A stretch of DNA of 64,000 nucleotides, taken from NCBI RefSeq assembly GCF_047495495.1, contig NZ_CP179930.1, positions 2,604,001 to 2,668,000 on the forward strand, in the 5' to 3' direction. Of the stretch, positions 25,592 to 33,955 are shown piece after piece. How positions within the stretch are numbered: position 1 is the first letter of the stretch; each line of letters starts with the position of its first letter. The translations under genes and the position numbers were made by a program. Source of the stretch: Zymobacter sp047495495. GTDB taxonomy: Bacteria; Pseudomonadota; Gammaproteobacteria; Pseudomonadales; Halomonadaceae. The notes beneath the pieces are model-generated. The model was given only the letters and a program-made list of their open reading frames with translations, was not told the DNA's origin and did not search any database.

Positions 25592-26150
25592 AGGATGGCA
25601 CTATTCTGGCAGTCCCCGGACCGTTTTGCGATCGACTGCCGATGTAAAACGCACGGTGACAACTACAGCGTTTCTCGCCATGAAAAGCGGTGCCATAAAC
25701 AACGACGCCCTCACCGTGCACTAGCACAGCAAGGGCGTTTCATTCGTCATCGAGGCAAAGTAACTAAAGCCACCAATCGTCTCGATACACGTCGTTCAGG
25801 ATGACACCATTTTGGCAGCCCCCAGACCGTTTTGCGATCGACTGCCGATGTAGAACACACAGTGACACCCGCCATGTTTTAGCCATGACAGGCTGCGCCA
25901 TAAACGACGACGCCCTCGCCGTGCGCTAGCACAGCAAGGGCGTTTCATTCGTCATCGAGGCAAGGTAACCAACGCTGCCGATCGTCTCGATACACGTTGT
26001 TCAGGATGACACCATTTTGGCAGCCCCCAGACCGTTTTGCGATCGACTGCCGATGTAGAACACACAGTGACACCCGCCGTGTTTTAGCCATGACAGGCGG
26101 TGCCATAAACGACGATGCCCTCGCCGTGCGCTAGCACAGCAAGGGCATCT
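25592..26150 (-). repeat. three ~205-bp tandem repeats, each with small frame and hairpin
   Basis: Units begin at 25592, 25798 and 26003 (periods 206 and 205; the third is about 148 bp). Copies 2 and 3 differ at few positions, while copy 1 is more diverged. Each unit contains a 15-bp hairpin: 25705-25738, 25910-25943 and 26115-26148. In the third, the outer C-G pair of ACGCCC/GGGCGT is changed on both sides to T-A (ATGCCC/GGGCAT), a compensatory change. On the minus strand each unit also has a short frame containing SAVDRKTV (25601-25681 with 26 codons, 25747-25875 with 42 codons, and a copy lacking its ATG). Nothing like a CRISPR spacer is present. Confidence 0.85.
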
Positions 26151-26215
26151 ATAAAATCAGGGGGTGGTAGGTTCAACCATGATTTTTCTTGTACTTATAT
26201 AACAACACTCGTAGA

Positions 26216-26265
26216 CCGAAGGCCATTTCGATAGGAAGCGCCAAACAGTAGTGGCCTTCGTTTAT
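26216..26265 (+). other. inverted repeat with TTTAT, long loop
   Basis: CGAAGGCCA and TGGCCTTCG (9 bp) are separated by about 26 bases and followed on the plus strand by TTTATAT. The loop is long for a terminator. It lies just downstream of the 207-residue gene and may mark its 3' end. Confidence 0.35.
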
Positions 26266-26275
26266 ATCCGATTTT

Positions 26276-26899
26276 CTATGCGACAAGAATGCCAGCCTCT
26301 AGCAAGGAGTGGTTCATTGCATTCATCAAACGCCCTCTGGCACGAACGCCTGCGCGCTGCAGTGCTTGGGCAGAAGGGAAGGGGCGATCAAGCGCGATAT
26401 CGAGCCAGCGTGCCAGCACCTGCTGCAGTGACCAGATGTCATCTAGGGTGAGGTCACGCGGAGGCAAAGCTTCCATCGCTTCCAGTGAGGCCATCTCTAG
26501 CCGTTCATCTCGCTGGCGTGCGGGTTGCAGCTGATACCCGGTCAGTAACAGGGCCGCCTGATCGCGCGGCTTTAACTGTTCCAGCAACGCCGACGCCGTA
26601 TGCGCTTCGGCACTACGTCCACCTCGCCGTTCGCGGTGCTGCAAACGCTGAACGGCCCGTTCGTGGAAGGACAGCCCCGGTGCGGTAGTGCGTGCACCGC
26701 CCCCTAAGCTCGCGCAGGGTGATGCGCTGGCCCAGCCGCTCAGCGCGTGCTGCTCTTCCGCACTGAACTGAAGGCGATGGTCGATTTCTTCCTGTACCAG
26801 CAAGCGAACAAGCGCACAGCGTGCCGGTTCCTGCTGAAGTACCTCGGCATTGCGCCCATAAAGCTGCCGAATCCAATACATGAAATGATGATCTGCCAC
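26276..26899 (-). CDS. unrecognised protein upstream of the tail operon
   Basis: A 207-residue soluble, basic, Leu- and Arg-rich protein. The GTG at 26899 is chosen because GGAGGAG lies five bases upstream. I recognise no family. The sequence has an N-terminal YWIRQLYGR stretch, a central low-complexity linker, and a helical C-terminal half with LKPRDQAALLLTGYQL and LTLDDIWSLQQVLARWLD. These could form helix-turn-helix-like pairs. It is transcribed toward the repeat leader and tail genes and is the only gene between them and tRNA-Leu. A regulator of the tail locus, such as an activator or antiterminator, is a reasonable guess and no more. Confidence 0.6.
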   Translation of the reverse strand: MADHHFMYWIRQLYGRNAEVLQQEPARCALVRLLVQEEIDHRLQFSAEEQHALSGWASASPCASLGGGARTTAPGLSFHERAVQRLQHRERRGGRSAEAHTASALLEQLKPRDQAALLLTGYQLQPARQRDERLEMASLEAMEALPPRDLTLDDIWSLQQVLARWLDIALDRPFPSAQALQRAGVRARGRLMNAMNHSLLEAGILVA

Positions 26900-27386
26900 G
26901 CTCGCTCCTCCGCGCATCGTCTTCTAGTCGCTGGCTTGGCAGATGACGTGCTCAACCGTTGCGGCCCAGTCGTCATCTACGCGTTTCCAGCCATGGAATG
27001 TCCGTATCGGTGTCAGACGCTCCGAAGGCGCTCATACATGCATAATGTGCACAGCCATCCATTTTCCCGATAGCCATCAACGGCGACCACCTCTTCATTC
27101 GAGACGGTCAATCCACTGTATGCTTTGTGCAAACATTGCAAAGGACACCGCCATCCTAAAGCACACGACGCCCAAATCATCGAAGGCGGCGTTGTAAGGC
27201 GGCCGCCAACGCATCGGTTCATTTGCAGAATTCGGGAATATGAGCAGCCACTAACTTGGAGAGTCCTTAAACGAGCGGCTGTGCAATGCTAACGTCTGCT
27301 TGATAGAAAAATACCGCGACGAGAAGTTACCAATGAGGAACGTTTGCTGACGCAAGACCATTACGAAAGCGAAGAAGGAAAACAAA
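26900..27386. other. gap between regulator-like gene and tRNA terminator, no gene seen
   Basis: A minus-strand frame of 69 codons (27013-27222) has no ribosome binding site and an unlikely composition. The stretch must hold the promoter of the 207-residue gene. I see no recombinase, lysis gene or duplicated tRNA end here. Confidence 0.4.
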
Positions 27387-27412
27387 AAAAGGCCGCTCAA
27401 GAGCGACCTTTT
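27387..27412 (-). terminator. terminator of tRNA-Leu
   Basis: On the minus strand AAAAGGTCGCTC pairs with GAGCGGCCTTTT and is followed by TTTTGTTTT. It lies about 40 bases after the tRNA 3' end. Confidence 0.85.
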
Positions 27413-27453
27413 CATGGCAGGGCGATGTCGATAACACCACTTTGCTGTATTCG

Positions 27454-27540
<87 letters not shown>

Positions 27541-27677
27541 ATAACTATGCGCCTGCATTATACGGAGCCCTTGAGATACGTCAATGACTTTAGAGAACCA
27601 ATTGGCTATGATGGCCGCCTTATCCTATGGGGGACCACCGCCCTCGTGACACGCTCCTATCATCGGAATGGCAGGCC

Positions 27678-28715
27678 ATGCAACGCTCTGACTTTCACTT
27701 CGATCTCCCCGAGGCGCTGATCGCGCGTTATCCGTCAGCCTCCCGCACCGACTGCCGCCTGCTCTGCGTCGACGGGACGAGCGGCCAGCTGGCGCACAAG
27801 CGCTTTCCCGCCCTGCTCGATCACCTGAACCCAGGTGACGTCATGGTATTCAACGATACGCGCGTCATTCCGGCCCGCCTGTTCGGTCAGAAAGCCTCCG
27901 GTGGCAAAGTTGAAATGCTGTTAGAGCGCCTGCTCGACAGCCATCGTGCGCTGGTACACCTGCGCAGCAGCAAGTCGCCGAAGCCGGGCACTCGACTGCT
28001 TTTCGAAGGGGGAATCGAAGCGGAAGTCGAAGGCCGCGATGATGCCCTCTTCATCCTGCACTTCCTGAATGAAGAACCGCTGGTACCGTTACTGGAGCAG
28101 CACGGCCATATGCCGCTGCCTCCTTATATTACCCGCGAAGATGAACTGAGCGACCGCGAGCGCTACCAAACGGTTTATGCCCGCAACGAAGGCGCCGTTG
28201 CCGCCCCCACGGCGGGCCTACACTTCGACGATGCCATGATGCAGCAGCTGCGCGACAAAGGCATTGAAACGGCCTTCGTCACCCTACACGTCGGGGCGGG
28301 CACGTTCCAGCCGGTGCGCGAAGACAACATCACCGATCACGTGATGCACAGCGAGTGGCTGAACGTCAGCGAAGAAACGTGTGACATCGTCAATGCCGCT
28401 CATGCCCGAGGCAACCGCGTCATTGCGGTCGGTACCACCAGCGTACGTTGCCTGGAAACCGCATCGCAGGGTGGTACGCTGCGCCCCTTCATCGGTGACA
28501 CAACGATCTTCATCTATCCCGGCTACCGCTGGCAGTGCGTTGACGCACTGGTCACCAATTTCCATTTGCCTGAATCAACGCTGTTGATGCTGGTATCGGC
28601 CTTTGCAGGCTATGACGCTACCATGCGAGCCTACCAAGAAGCCGTCGAGCAGCAGTATGCGTTCTTCAGCTATGGCGATGCGATGTTCCTGACCCGTAAG
28701 CCTGAGGCCGAGTGA
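27678..28715 (+). CDS. queA: S-adenosylmethionine:tRNA ribosyltransferase-isomerase
   Basis: A 345-residue QueA. It transfers and isomerises the ribosyl group of SAM onto 7-aminomethyl-7-deazaguanine in tRNA, giving epoxyqueuosine. Family stretches visible are FDLPEALIARYP at the N-terminus, MVFNDTRVIPARL, VAAPTAGLHFD, TLHVGAGTFQPVR, IAVGTTSVRCLE and NFHLPESTLLMLVSAFAG. The ATG at 27678 is chosen because the protein then starts MQRSDFHFDLPE, as in relatives. First gene of the queA-tgt-yajC-secD-secF cluster. Confidence 0.97.
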   Translation: MQRSDFHFDLPEALIARYPSASRTDCRLLCVDGTSGQLAHKRFPALLDHLNPGDVMVFNDTRVIPARLFGQKASGGKVEMLLERLLDSHRALVHLRSSKSPKPGTRLLFEGGIEAEVEGRDDALFILHFLNEEPLVPLLEQHGHMPLPPYITREDELSDRERYQTVYARNEGAVAAPTAGLHFDDAMMQQLRDKGIETAFVTLHVGAGTFQPVREDNITDHVMHSEWLNVSEETCDIVNAAHARGNRVIAVGTTSVRCLETASQGGTLRPFIGDTTIFIYPGYRWQCVDALVTNFHLPESTLLMLVSAFAGYDATMRAYQEAVEQQYAFFSYGDAMFLTRKPEAE

Positions 28716-28803
28716 CAGCGCGCCATCGCCACTGCATTGCGCCTGCAATGCCCCGCTTATCGCATTACACGTACGAGAGACCTTCATGAGAGAAGAATGT
28801 TTC

Positions 28804-29922
28804 ATGCATTTCGAGCGCATCGCGCAGGATGGCAAGGCCCGTCGCGGCCGCCTGAGCTTCCCGCGCGGTACGGTCGAGACGCCGGCCTTCATGCCGGTCG
28901 GCACCTACGGTACCGTCAAGGGCATGACCCCGCATGACATCGAGAAGATCGGTGCCGAAATCATTCTCGGCAACACCTTCCACCTGTGGCTGCGCCCGGG
29001 GATGGAGGTGATGGAGACGCACGGCGATCTGCATGACTTCTCTCAGTGGCAGCGCCCGATCCTGACCGACTCCGGCGGTTTCCAGGTGTTCTCGCTCGGC
29101 GAAATGCGCAAGATCACCGAAGAAGGCGTCCATTTCCGCTCACCGGTCGACGGCTCCAAAGTGTTCATGGGCCCGGAAGAGTCCATGGCCGTACAGCGCT
29201 CTCTCGGCTCCGACATCGTGATGATCTTCGACGAGTGCACGCCTTATCCGGCCACCTACGAGCAGGCTAAGGACTCTATGGAGCTGTCGCTGCGCTGGGC
29301 ACAACGTTCACGCACCGCACACGGTTCCTCTCCATCGGCACTGTTCGGTATCATCCAGGGCGGCATGTACAAGGAGCTGCGTGAACGCTCGCTGAAAGGG
29401 TTGGTCGAGATCGGCTTCGATGGGCTGGCGATCGGCGGGCTATCCGTCGGCGAGCCAAAAGAAGAGATGATGAAGGTACTCGACTACCTGCCGACCATGA
29501 TGCCGTCGCACCTGCCGCGCTATCTGATGGGCGTCGGTAAGCCGGAAGATCTGGTCGAGGGCGTTCGCCGCGGTGTGGACATGTTCGACTGCGTAATGCC
29601 GACCCGCAATGCGCGCAACGGACACCTGTTCACCTTCGACGGCGTAGTGCGCATCCGCAATGCGTCACACCGCCACTCGACGGCACCGCTCGAAGCCGAC
29701 TGCGACTGCTACACTTGTCAGCACTTCTCGCGCGGCTACCTGCATCACCTTGACCGCTGTGGGGAAATGCTGGGCGCACAGCTCAACACGATCCACAACT
29801 TGCGCCATTACCAGCGCCTGATGGCCGGTTTACGCGGCGCCATCGAAGCAGGTACATTGACCGATTACGTAGAGAACTTCTATGCCCGTCGCGGACAGCC
29901 CGTTCCGCCGCTGGCAGACTGA
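28804..29922 (+). CDS. tgt: queuine tRNA-guanine transglycosylase
   Basis: A 372-residue Tgt. It exchanges guanine 34 of GUN tRNAs for preQ1. The nucleophile Asp and substrate pocket lie in DSGGFQVFSL and GIIQGG. The zinc site is CDCYTCQHFSRGYLHHL near the C-terminus (three Cys and one His). The ATG at 28804 (MHFERIAQDGKARRG) aligns with the E. coli start; another ATG at 28786 with GAGAG upstream would add six residues and cannot be excluded. It acts just before QueA in the pathway, although queA precedes it here. Confidence 0.97.
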   Translation: MHFERIAQDGKARRGRLSFPRGTVETPAFMPVGTYGTVKGMTPHDIEKIGAEIILGNTFHLWLRPGMEVMETHGDLHDFSQWQRPILTDSGGFQVFSLGEMRKITEEGVHFRSPVDGSKVFMGPEESMAVQRSLGSDIVMIFDECTPYPATYEQAKDSMELSLRWAQRSRTAHGSSPSALFGIIQGGMYKELRERSLKGLVEIGFDGLAIGGLSVGEPKEEMMKVLDYLPTMMPSHLPRYLMGVGKPEDLVEGVRRGVDMFDCVMPTRNARNGHLFTFDGVVRIRNASHRHSTAPLEADCDCYTCQHFSRGYLHHLDRCGEMLGAQLNTIHNLRHYQRLMAGLRGAIEAGTLTDYVENFYARRGQPVPPLAD

Positions 29923-29934
29923 TCGTTTTCCATA

Positions 29935-29955
29935 GGCACCCGCTCAACGGGTGCC
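29935..29955 (+). terminator. hairpin after tgt
   Basis: GGCACCCG and CGGGTGCC pair around CTCAA, followed by TTGCCTT. The weak T-run between tgt and yajC suggests partial termination or RNA processing rather than a full stop. Confidence 0.5.
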
Positions 29956-29995
29956 TTGCCTTACCGTTTCATCCTACTTTTGACGAGGAATACCC

Positions 29996-30334
29996 ATGCT
30001 CGATTTTCTGATTACCGCGGCTCACGCCGATGGCGCAGCGGCTCCGGCAACGCAGGGCAGCTCCCTGATTACGTTCCTGCCGATCATCGCCGTTTTCATC
30101 CTGATGTACTTCATGGTCATGCGTCCGCAGAGCAAACGTGCCAAGGCACAGCGCGAACTGATGAGCCAGCTGGCCAAAGGCAACGAAATCGTTTTTGCCG
30201 GTGGTCTGACAGGCCGCATCACCAAAGTGGTCGATGACTACGTCAAAGTCGAAATCGCCGAAGGCACCGAGCTGACCATCCAGAAGAATGCGGTCATCGC
30301 TGTCCTGCCTAAAGGCACGCTGAAAAACATCTGA
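29996..30334 (+). CDS. yajC: Sec translocase accessory subunit YajC
   Basis: A 112-residue inner-membrane protein with one transmembrane segment (about 23-43, FLPIIAVFILMYFMVMRPQ), followed by the conserved MRPQSKRAKAQ and a C-terminal cytoplasmic domain with GDEV-like GNEIVFAGGLTGRITKV. It associates with SecD and SecF. GACGAGGAAT precedes the ATG. It is followed by secD with about 140 bases between. Confidence 0.95.
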   Translation: MLDFLITAAHADGAAAPATQGSSLITFLPIIAVFILMYFMVMRPQSKRAKAQRELMSQLAKGNEIVFAGGLTGRITKVVDDYVKVEIAEGTELTIQKNAVIAVLPKGTLKNI

Positions 30335-30476
30335 CACATGGCAACACGGGACTGACATCACGCGATATGGGATGTCCGTGCTGTCTGGCAGGTCGGGGCG
30401 GCCTTACGCTGCCCCGCTTGCGCGTATCCGCGCGGCGCCTGCCCTGTATTCACGTCAGCCACTAGGGAAGAGCTCA

Positions 30477-32336
30477 ATGCTCAATCGCTATCCACTCTGG
30501 AAATATCTTCTGATCGCAGTGGTGCTGATCGTCGGTACGATCTATGCACTGCCCAATCTCTACCCTGAAGAGCCGGCGGTCCAGATCAGCGGGCAGGGAG
30601 AAACCCAGCTTACCCGACAGGATCTCGATCGTGCCGTTGCGGTACTCGATCAGGCGGGTATCAGCGTCAAACGTGGTGAAATGTCAGCAGACAACCGTTC
30701 CGCTCTCATTCGCCTGAACAGCATCAGCCAGCAGGCACACGCCAAGGAACTGGTCGATCACGAACTGGGTGACAACTACGTCACGGCCCTTAACCTGGCC
30801 GATGCGACGCCCGCTTGGCTGCGTGCCGTTGGTGGCGCCCCCATGAGCCTGGGTCTTGACCTGCGGGGTGGCGTGCACTTCATGCTCGACGTGGACATGC
30901 CTGCCGCCGTCGATCAGCGTCTGAACACCCATGCGGGTCTGATTCGCCAACTGCTGCGCGACGACAATCTTCGTACGCTGCGCAACAAGGTCGAAAACGG
31001 CCAGATCGTCATGTCCTTTACCAGTGAAGACGATCTGAATCAGGCCAAGAGCCTGATCACTTCCAAATTCAGCGACGCCCAGAACTATACGTTCACCACC
31101 GAACAGCGTGGCCGCGGCGTGGCACTGACCATGGCACTTAAGCCTTCCGCTCTGCAGGATCTGCAGAACTATGCCATCGAACAGAACCTCACGACGCTGC
31201 GTAACCGCGTAAACGAACTGGGGGTGTCCGAGCCTACCGTTCAGCGCGTGGGTGACAACCGTATCATGGTCGAACTGCCGGGGATCCAAGACACCGCTGC
31301 GGCCAAACGCGTTGTCGGTGCTACGGCGAACCTTGAGTTCCGTATGGCGGCCACTCAGGAAACATCAGCGGCCGATACCGAAGTCATTCCGTTCCGCAAC
31401 AAGACCGAGCACCGAGAAGCACCGCTGATGCGCGATGTCATCGTGACCGGTGATCAGGTCTCCAGCGCAAGCGTCGGCGTCGACCAGAACGGCCGCCCGT
31501 CCGTCAGCATCCAGCTGGATAGCGCAGGCGGTAAAGAAATGTCGCGCGCCACGCAGAACAACGTCGGCAACGCAATGGCCGTCATCTACATCGAGCACAA
31601 GAGCGACGCCGTTACCGATGCCGAAGGTGATGCTCAGCGCCATACCCGTACCGAACGCGGCATCATCAGCCTCGCTACGATCCAGTCCCAGCTGAGCGAT
31701 AAGTTCCAGATCACGGGGCTGCGTTCCGCCAGTGAAGCACAGGAACTGTCACTGCTGCTGCGCTCCGGCTCGCTTGCCGCGCCGATCTACTTCTCTGAAG
31801 AAAGCACCATCGGGCCAAGCTTGGGTCAGCAGAACATTGACCGAGGCATCATGTCCGTCGGCGTCGCGCTGGCGATGCTGATCGTCTTCATGATCCTGCG
31901 CTACAAAGGCTTCGGCATCATCGCTACGCTGGCACTGATCGCCAACTTGGCGCTGCTGCTGGCCCTGATGTCCCTGATGGGTGCCACGCTGACCATGCCC
32001 GGTATTGCCGGTATCGTGCTGGCACTGGCAATGGCCGTCGACGGGAACGTACTGATCTTTGAACGTATCCGTGAAGAACAGCGCACCCAGCTTGCACCGC
32101 TGCAAGCCATTCAGGCGGGTTATGACCGCGCACTGACGTCTATCGTCGACTCCCAGCTGACGACACTGCTGGTCGCCCTGATCCTGTTCAAGATCGGTAC
32201 CGGCCCTGTCAAGGGCTTCGCCGTAACGACCGCCATCGGGATCATCACGTCAGTGTTCACGTCGGTGACGCTCAGCCGTGCCCTGACTCATCTGGCCTAC
32301 GGCTATCGCCGTACGCTGAAACGTCTCTGGATCTGA
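30477..32336 (+). CDS. secD: protein translocase subunit SecD
   Basis: A 619-residue RND-like membrane protein that, with SecF, uses the proton-motive force to pull proteins through SecYEG. It has a first transmembrane segment (residues 9-27), a large periplasmic region with the conserved LGLDLRGGVHFMLDVD, and five further membrane segments in the last 170 residues (with VGVALAMLIVFMILRYKG and DGNVLIFERIREE). The ATG at 30477 has GGGAAG upstream and gives an N-terminus (MLNRYPLWKYLLI) like E. coli SecD. Confidence 0.97.
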   Translation: MLNRYPLWKYLLIAVVLIVGTIYALPNLYPEEPAVQISGQGETQLTRQDLDRAVAVLDQAGISVKRGEMSADNRSALIRLNSISQQAHAKELVDHELGDNYVTALNLADATPAWLRAVGGAPMSLGLDLRGGVHFMLDVDMPAAVDQRLNTHAGLIRQLLRDDNLRTLRNKVENGQIVMSFTSEDDLNQAKSLITSKFSDAQNYTFTTEQRGRGVALTMALKPSALQDLQNYAIEQNLTTLRNRVNELGVSEPTVQRVGDNRIMVELPGIQDTAAAKRVVGATANLEFRMAATQETSAADTEVIPFRNKTEHREAPLMRDVIVTGDQVSSASVGVDQNGRPSVSIQLDSAGGKEMSRATQNNVGNAMAVIYIEHKSDAVTDAEGDAQRHTRTERGIISLATIQSQLSDKFQITGLRSASEAQELSLLLRSGSLAAPIYFSEESTIGPSLGQQNIDRGIMSVGVALAMLIVFMILRYKGFGIIATLALIANLALLLALMSLMGATLTMPGIAGIVLALAMAVDGNVLIFERIREEQRTQLAPLQAIQAGYDRALTSIVDSQLTTLLVALILFKIGTGPVKGFAVTTAIGIITSVFTSVTLSRALTHLAYGYRRTLKRLWI

Positions 32337-32342
32337 GGGGCC

Positions 32343-33242
32343 ATGACAATGAAACTCATCGACTTCATGGGTAAACGTCGAATTGCCTACGTCATTTCCA
32401 TTCTGCTGACGATCATCGCAATCGGCTCACTGGCCACACGTCATCTGAACCTGGGGCTGGACTTCACGGGTGGGACGATCGTGCAGGTGCACTTTGATCG
32501 CCAGCCGGATCTTGAACAGGTACGCGAAACCATCGCCAAAGCGGGGTATCCAAACCCGACCGTACAGGCAGGCGGTACGACTCAGGATGCGCAAATCCGC
32601 ATGCAGGTCGACTACACCGACAACATCGGCCAGAAGATCGCAGCGGTCATTTCCAGCAGCGATAATGCGGCTCATGTGGTCAGCGCCAACTTTATCGGCT
32701 CGCAGGTGGGTGACCAGCTTAGCAATCAAGGGGGCAAAGGCCTTCTGTATGCGCTGATCGGCATCATGATCTACCTTGCCCTGCGCTTTCAGTGGAAGTT
32801 TGCTCTGGGGGCTGTACTGGCACTGGCACACGACGTATTAATCGTCATCGGCATCTTCTCGATCTTCCACTTGGAATTCGACCTGACCGTGATGGCCGGT
32901 GTGCTAGCGGTGCTGGGGTATTCACTCAATGATACGATCGTGGTCTATGACCGTATCCGAGAGAACATCCGCACTTCGCGCAGCCACGACATCGTGCAGA
33001 TCTGCAACGATGCCATCAATCAGACGCTGGCGCGTACCATTGCAACCTCCGGTACGACCCTGCTGGCACTGTGCGCGCTGTACACCATGGGCGGCGAGAT
33101 GCTGCACAACTTCTCGCTGGCATTGATCTTCGGGGTCGTACTGGGTACGTTCTCGTCGATCTACGTTGCCGCCGCTTTGCTGGTACTGTTCAAACTACGT
33201 CGTTCGGACCTGACCAAGCCACAGCACGACAGCACGCCCTGA
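32343..33242 (+). CDS. secF: protein translocase subunit SecF
   Basis: A 299-residue SecF with a first membrane segment (14-34), the conserved LGLDFTGGTIVQV, a short periplasmic domain, and five C-terminal membrane segments, including GYSLNDTIVVYDRIREN. GAGGGG precedes the ATG; another ATG two codons on is equally possible. Six bases after secD, so co-translated. A terminator follows. Confidence 0.96.
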   Translation: MTMKLIDFMGKRRIAYVISILLTIIAIGSLATRHLNLGLDFTGGTIVQVHFDRQPDLEQVRETIAKAGYPNPTVQAGGTTQDAQIRMQVDYTDNIGQKIAAVISSSDNAAHVVSANFIGSQVGDQLSNQGGKGLLYALIGIMIYLALRFQWKFALGAVLALAHDVLIVIGIFSIFHLEFDLTVMAGVLAVLGYSLNDTIVVYDRIRENIRTSRSHDIVQICNDAINQTLARTIATSGTTLLALCALYTMGGEMLHNFSLALIFGVVLGTFSSIYVAAALLVLFKLRRSDLTKPQHDSTP

Positions 33243-33278
33243 CCGTAAACGCCTTTCGAGGCGCTGCACTACAGGCGT

Positions 33279-33318
33279 AAAAAACCCCTAACGGTGATCG
33301 TCACCGCTGGGGGTTTTT
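33279..33318. terminator. strong terminator after secF
   Basis: AAAAACCCC...CGGTGA-TCG-TCACCG...GGGGTTTTT, a two-part stem with an internal loop and a T-run on both strands. Ends the queA-secF transcript. Confidence 0.92.
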
Positions 33319-33379
33319 CATATCCACACGCCATGTTCATTTACGGTGTGATGCCTTACATGGCCGCCCCTTCGCTCAA

Positions 33380-33830
33380 GCACAACAAGCTCAAACGAAA
33401 ACGAAAATGGTCACCGCGGGCTTTTCTCTTATCCACCCGAAGCCTCCATCAGCAAAGCCATGCCCGCCCCGCTGCCAAAACACAGCAATCTCGCATAAGG
33501 CAATTAATCACCACTGCGGGCTTTCCCTTATCCGCACAAAGCACCCACCTGCGAAGTCGCACCACACATGACCGCTCTACCACCCAAACACAGCGGTCCC
33601 GCATAAGACAATTGATCACCACCGCGGGTGTTCCTTTATCCGCACAAAGCACCCACCTGCGGAGTCACACCACACATGACAGCTCTACCGCCCAAACACA
33701 GCGGTCTCGCACAAGACAATTGATCACCACCGCGGGCTTTCCCTTATCCGCACAAAGCACCCACCTGCGAAGTCGCACCACACATGACCGCTCTGCCGCC
33801 TAAAACACAGCGGTTTCGCATAGCAGATGC
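33380..33830. repeat. 108-bp tandem repeat (minisatellite), about four units
   Basis: Units start at about 33380 (diverged), 33481, 33589, 33697 and a partial one at 33806; the clean periods are 108, 108 and 109. Units share TTATCCGCACAAAGCACC and ACCACCGCGGGC stretches and contain ACCGCT...AGCGGT inverted elements. The 108-bp period keeps a plus-strand frame open (a 36-residue repeat rich in R, T, S, H), but no ribosome binding site or protein-like composition supports translation. It fills the gap between the secF terminator and the suhB terminator. Confidence 0.85.
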
Positions 33831-33905
33831 CTCTCTAAGCGAAAGGGCAATATCTCAAGCAGAAGTGTATCGCTTTACATCAAGAAGAGGCGACGGTATC
33901 AACAA

Positions 33906-33933
33906 AAATGGCCAGCCCGAAGGCTGGCCATTT
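33906..33933 (-). terminator. terminator of suhB
   Basis: On the minus strand AAATGGCCAGCC-TTCG-GGCTGGCCATTT followed by TTGTTG: a 12-bp stem with a stable TTCG tetraloop. Confidence 0.92.
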
Positions 33934-33955
33934 AGCACTGCTGCACCGTAGGCAA

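Noticed and set aside
25592..26150. Possible CRISPR array or insertion sequence ends
   Set aside because: The ~205-bp units are similar over their full length, lack spacers, and show no transposase frame or terminal inverted repeats.
27013..27222. A 69-codon minus-strand frame upstream of the unknown regulator-like gene
   Set aside because: No ribosome binding site, Cys/Arg-rich random-like composition, and no partner.
33294..33803. A 169-codon plus-strand reading frame across the 108-bp repeats
   Set aside because: It begins inside the secF terminator, has no ribosome binding site, and its R/T/S/H-rich repeat is what a 108-bp satellite gives in any open frame.
33380..33830. Possible CRISPR array
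   Set aside because: Units are 108 bp and similar throughout, with no short repeat and unique spacer alternation, and no cas genes are near.
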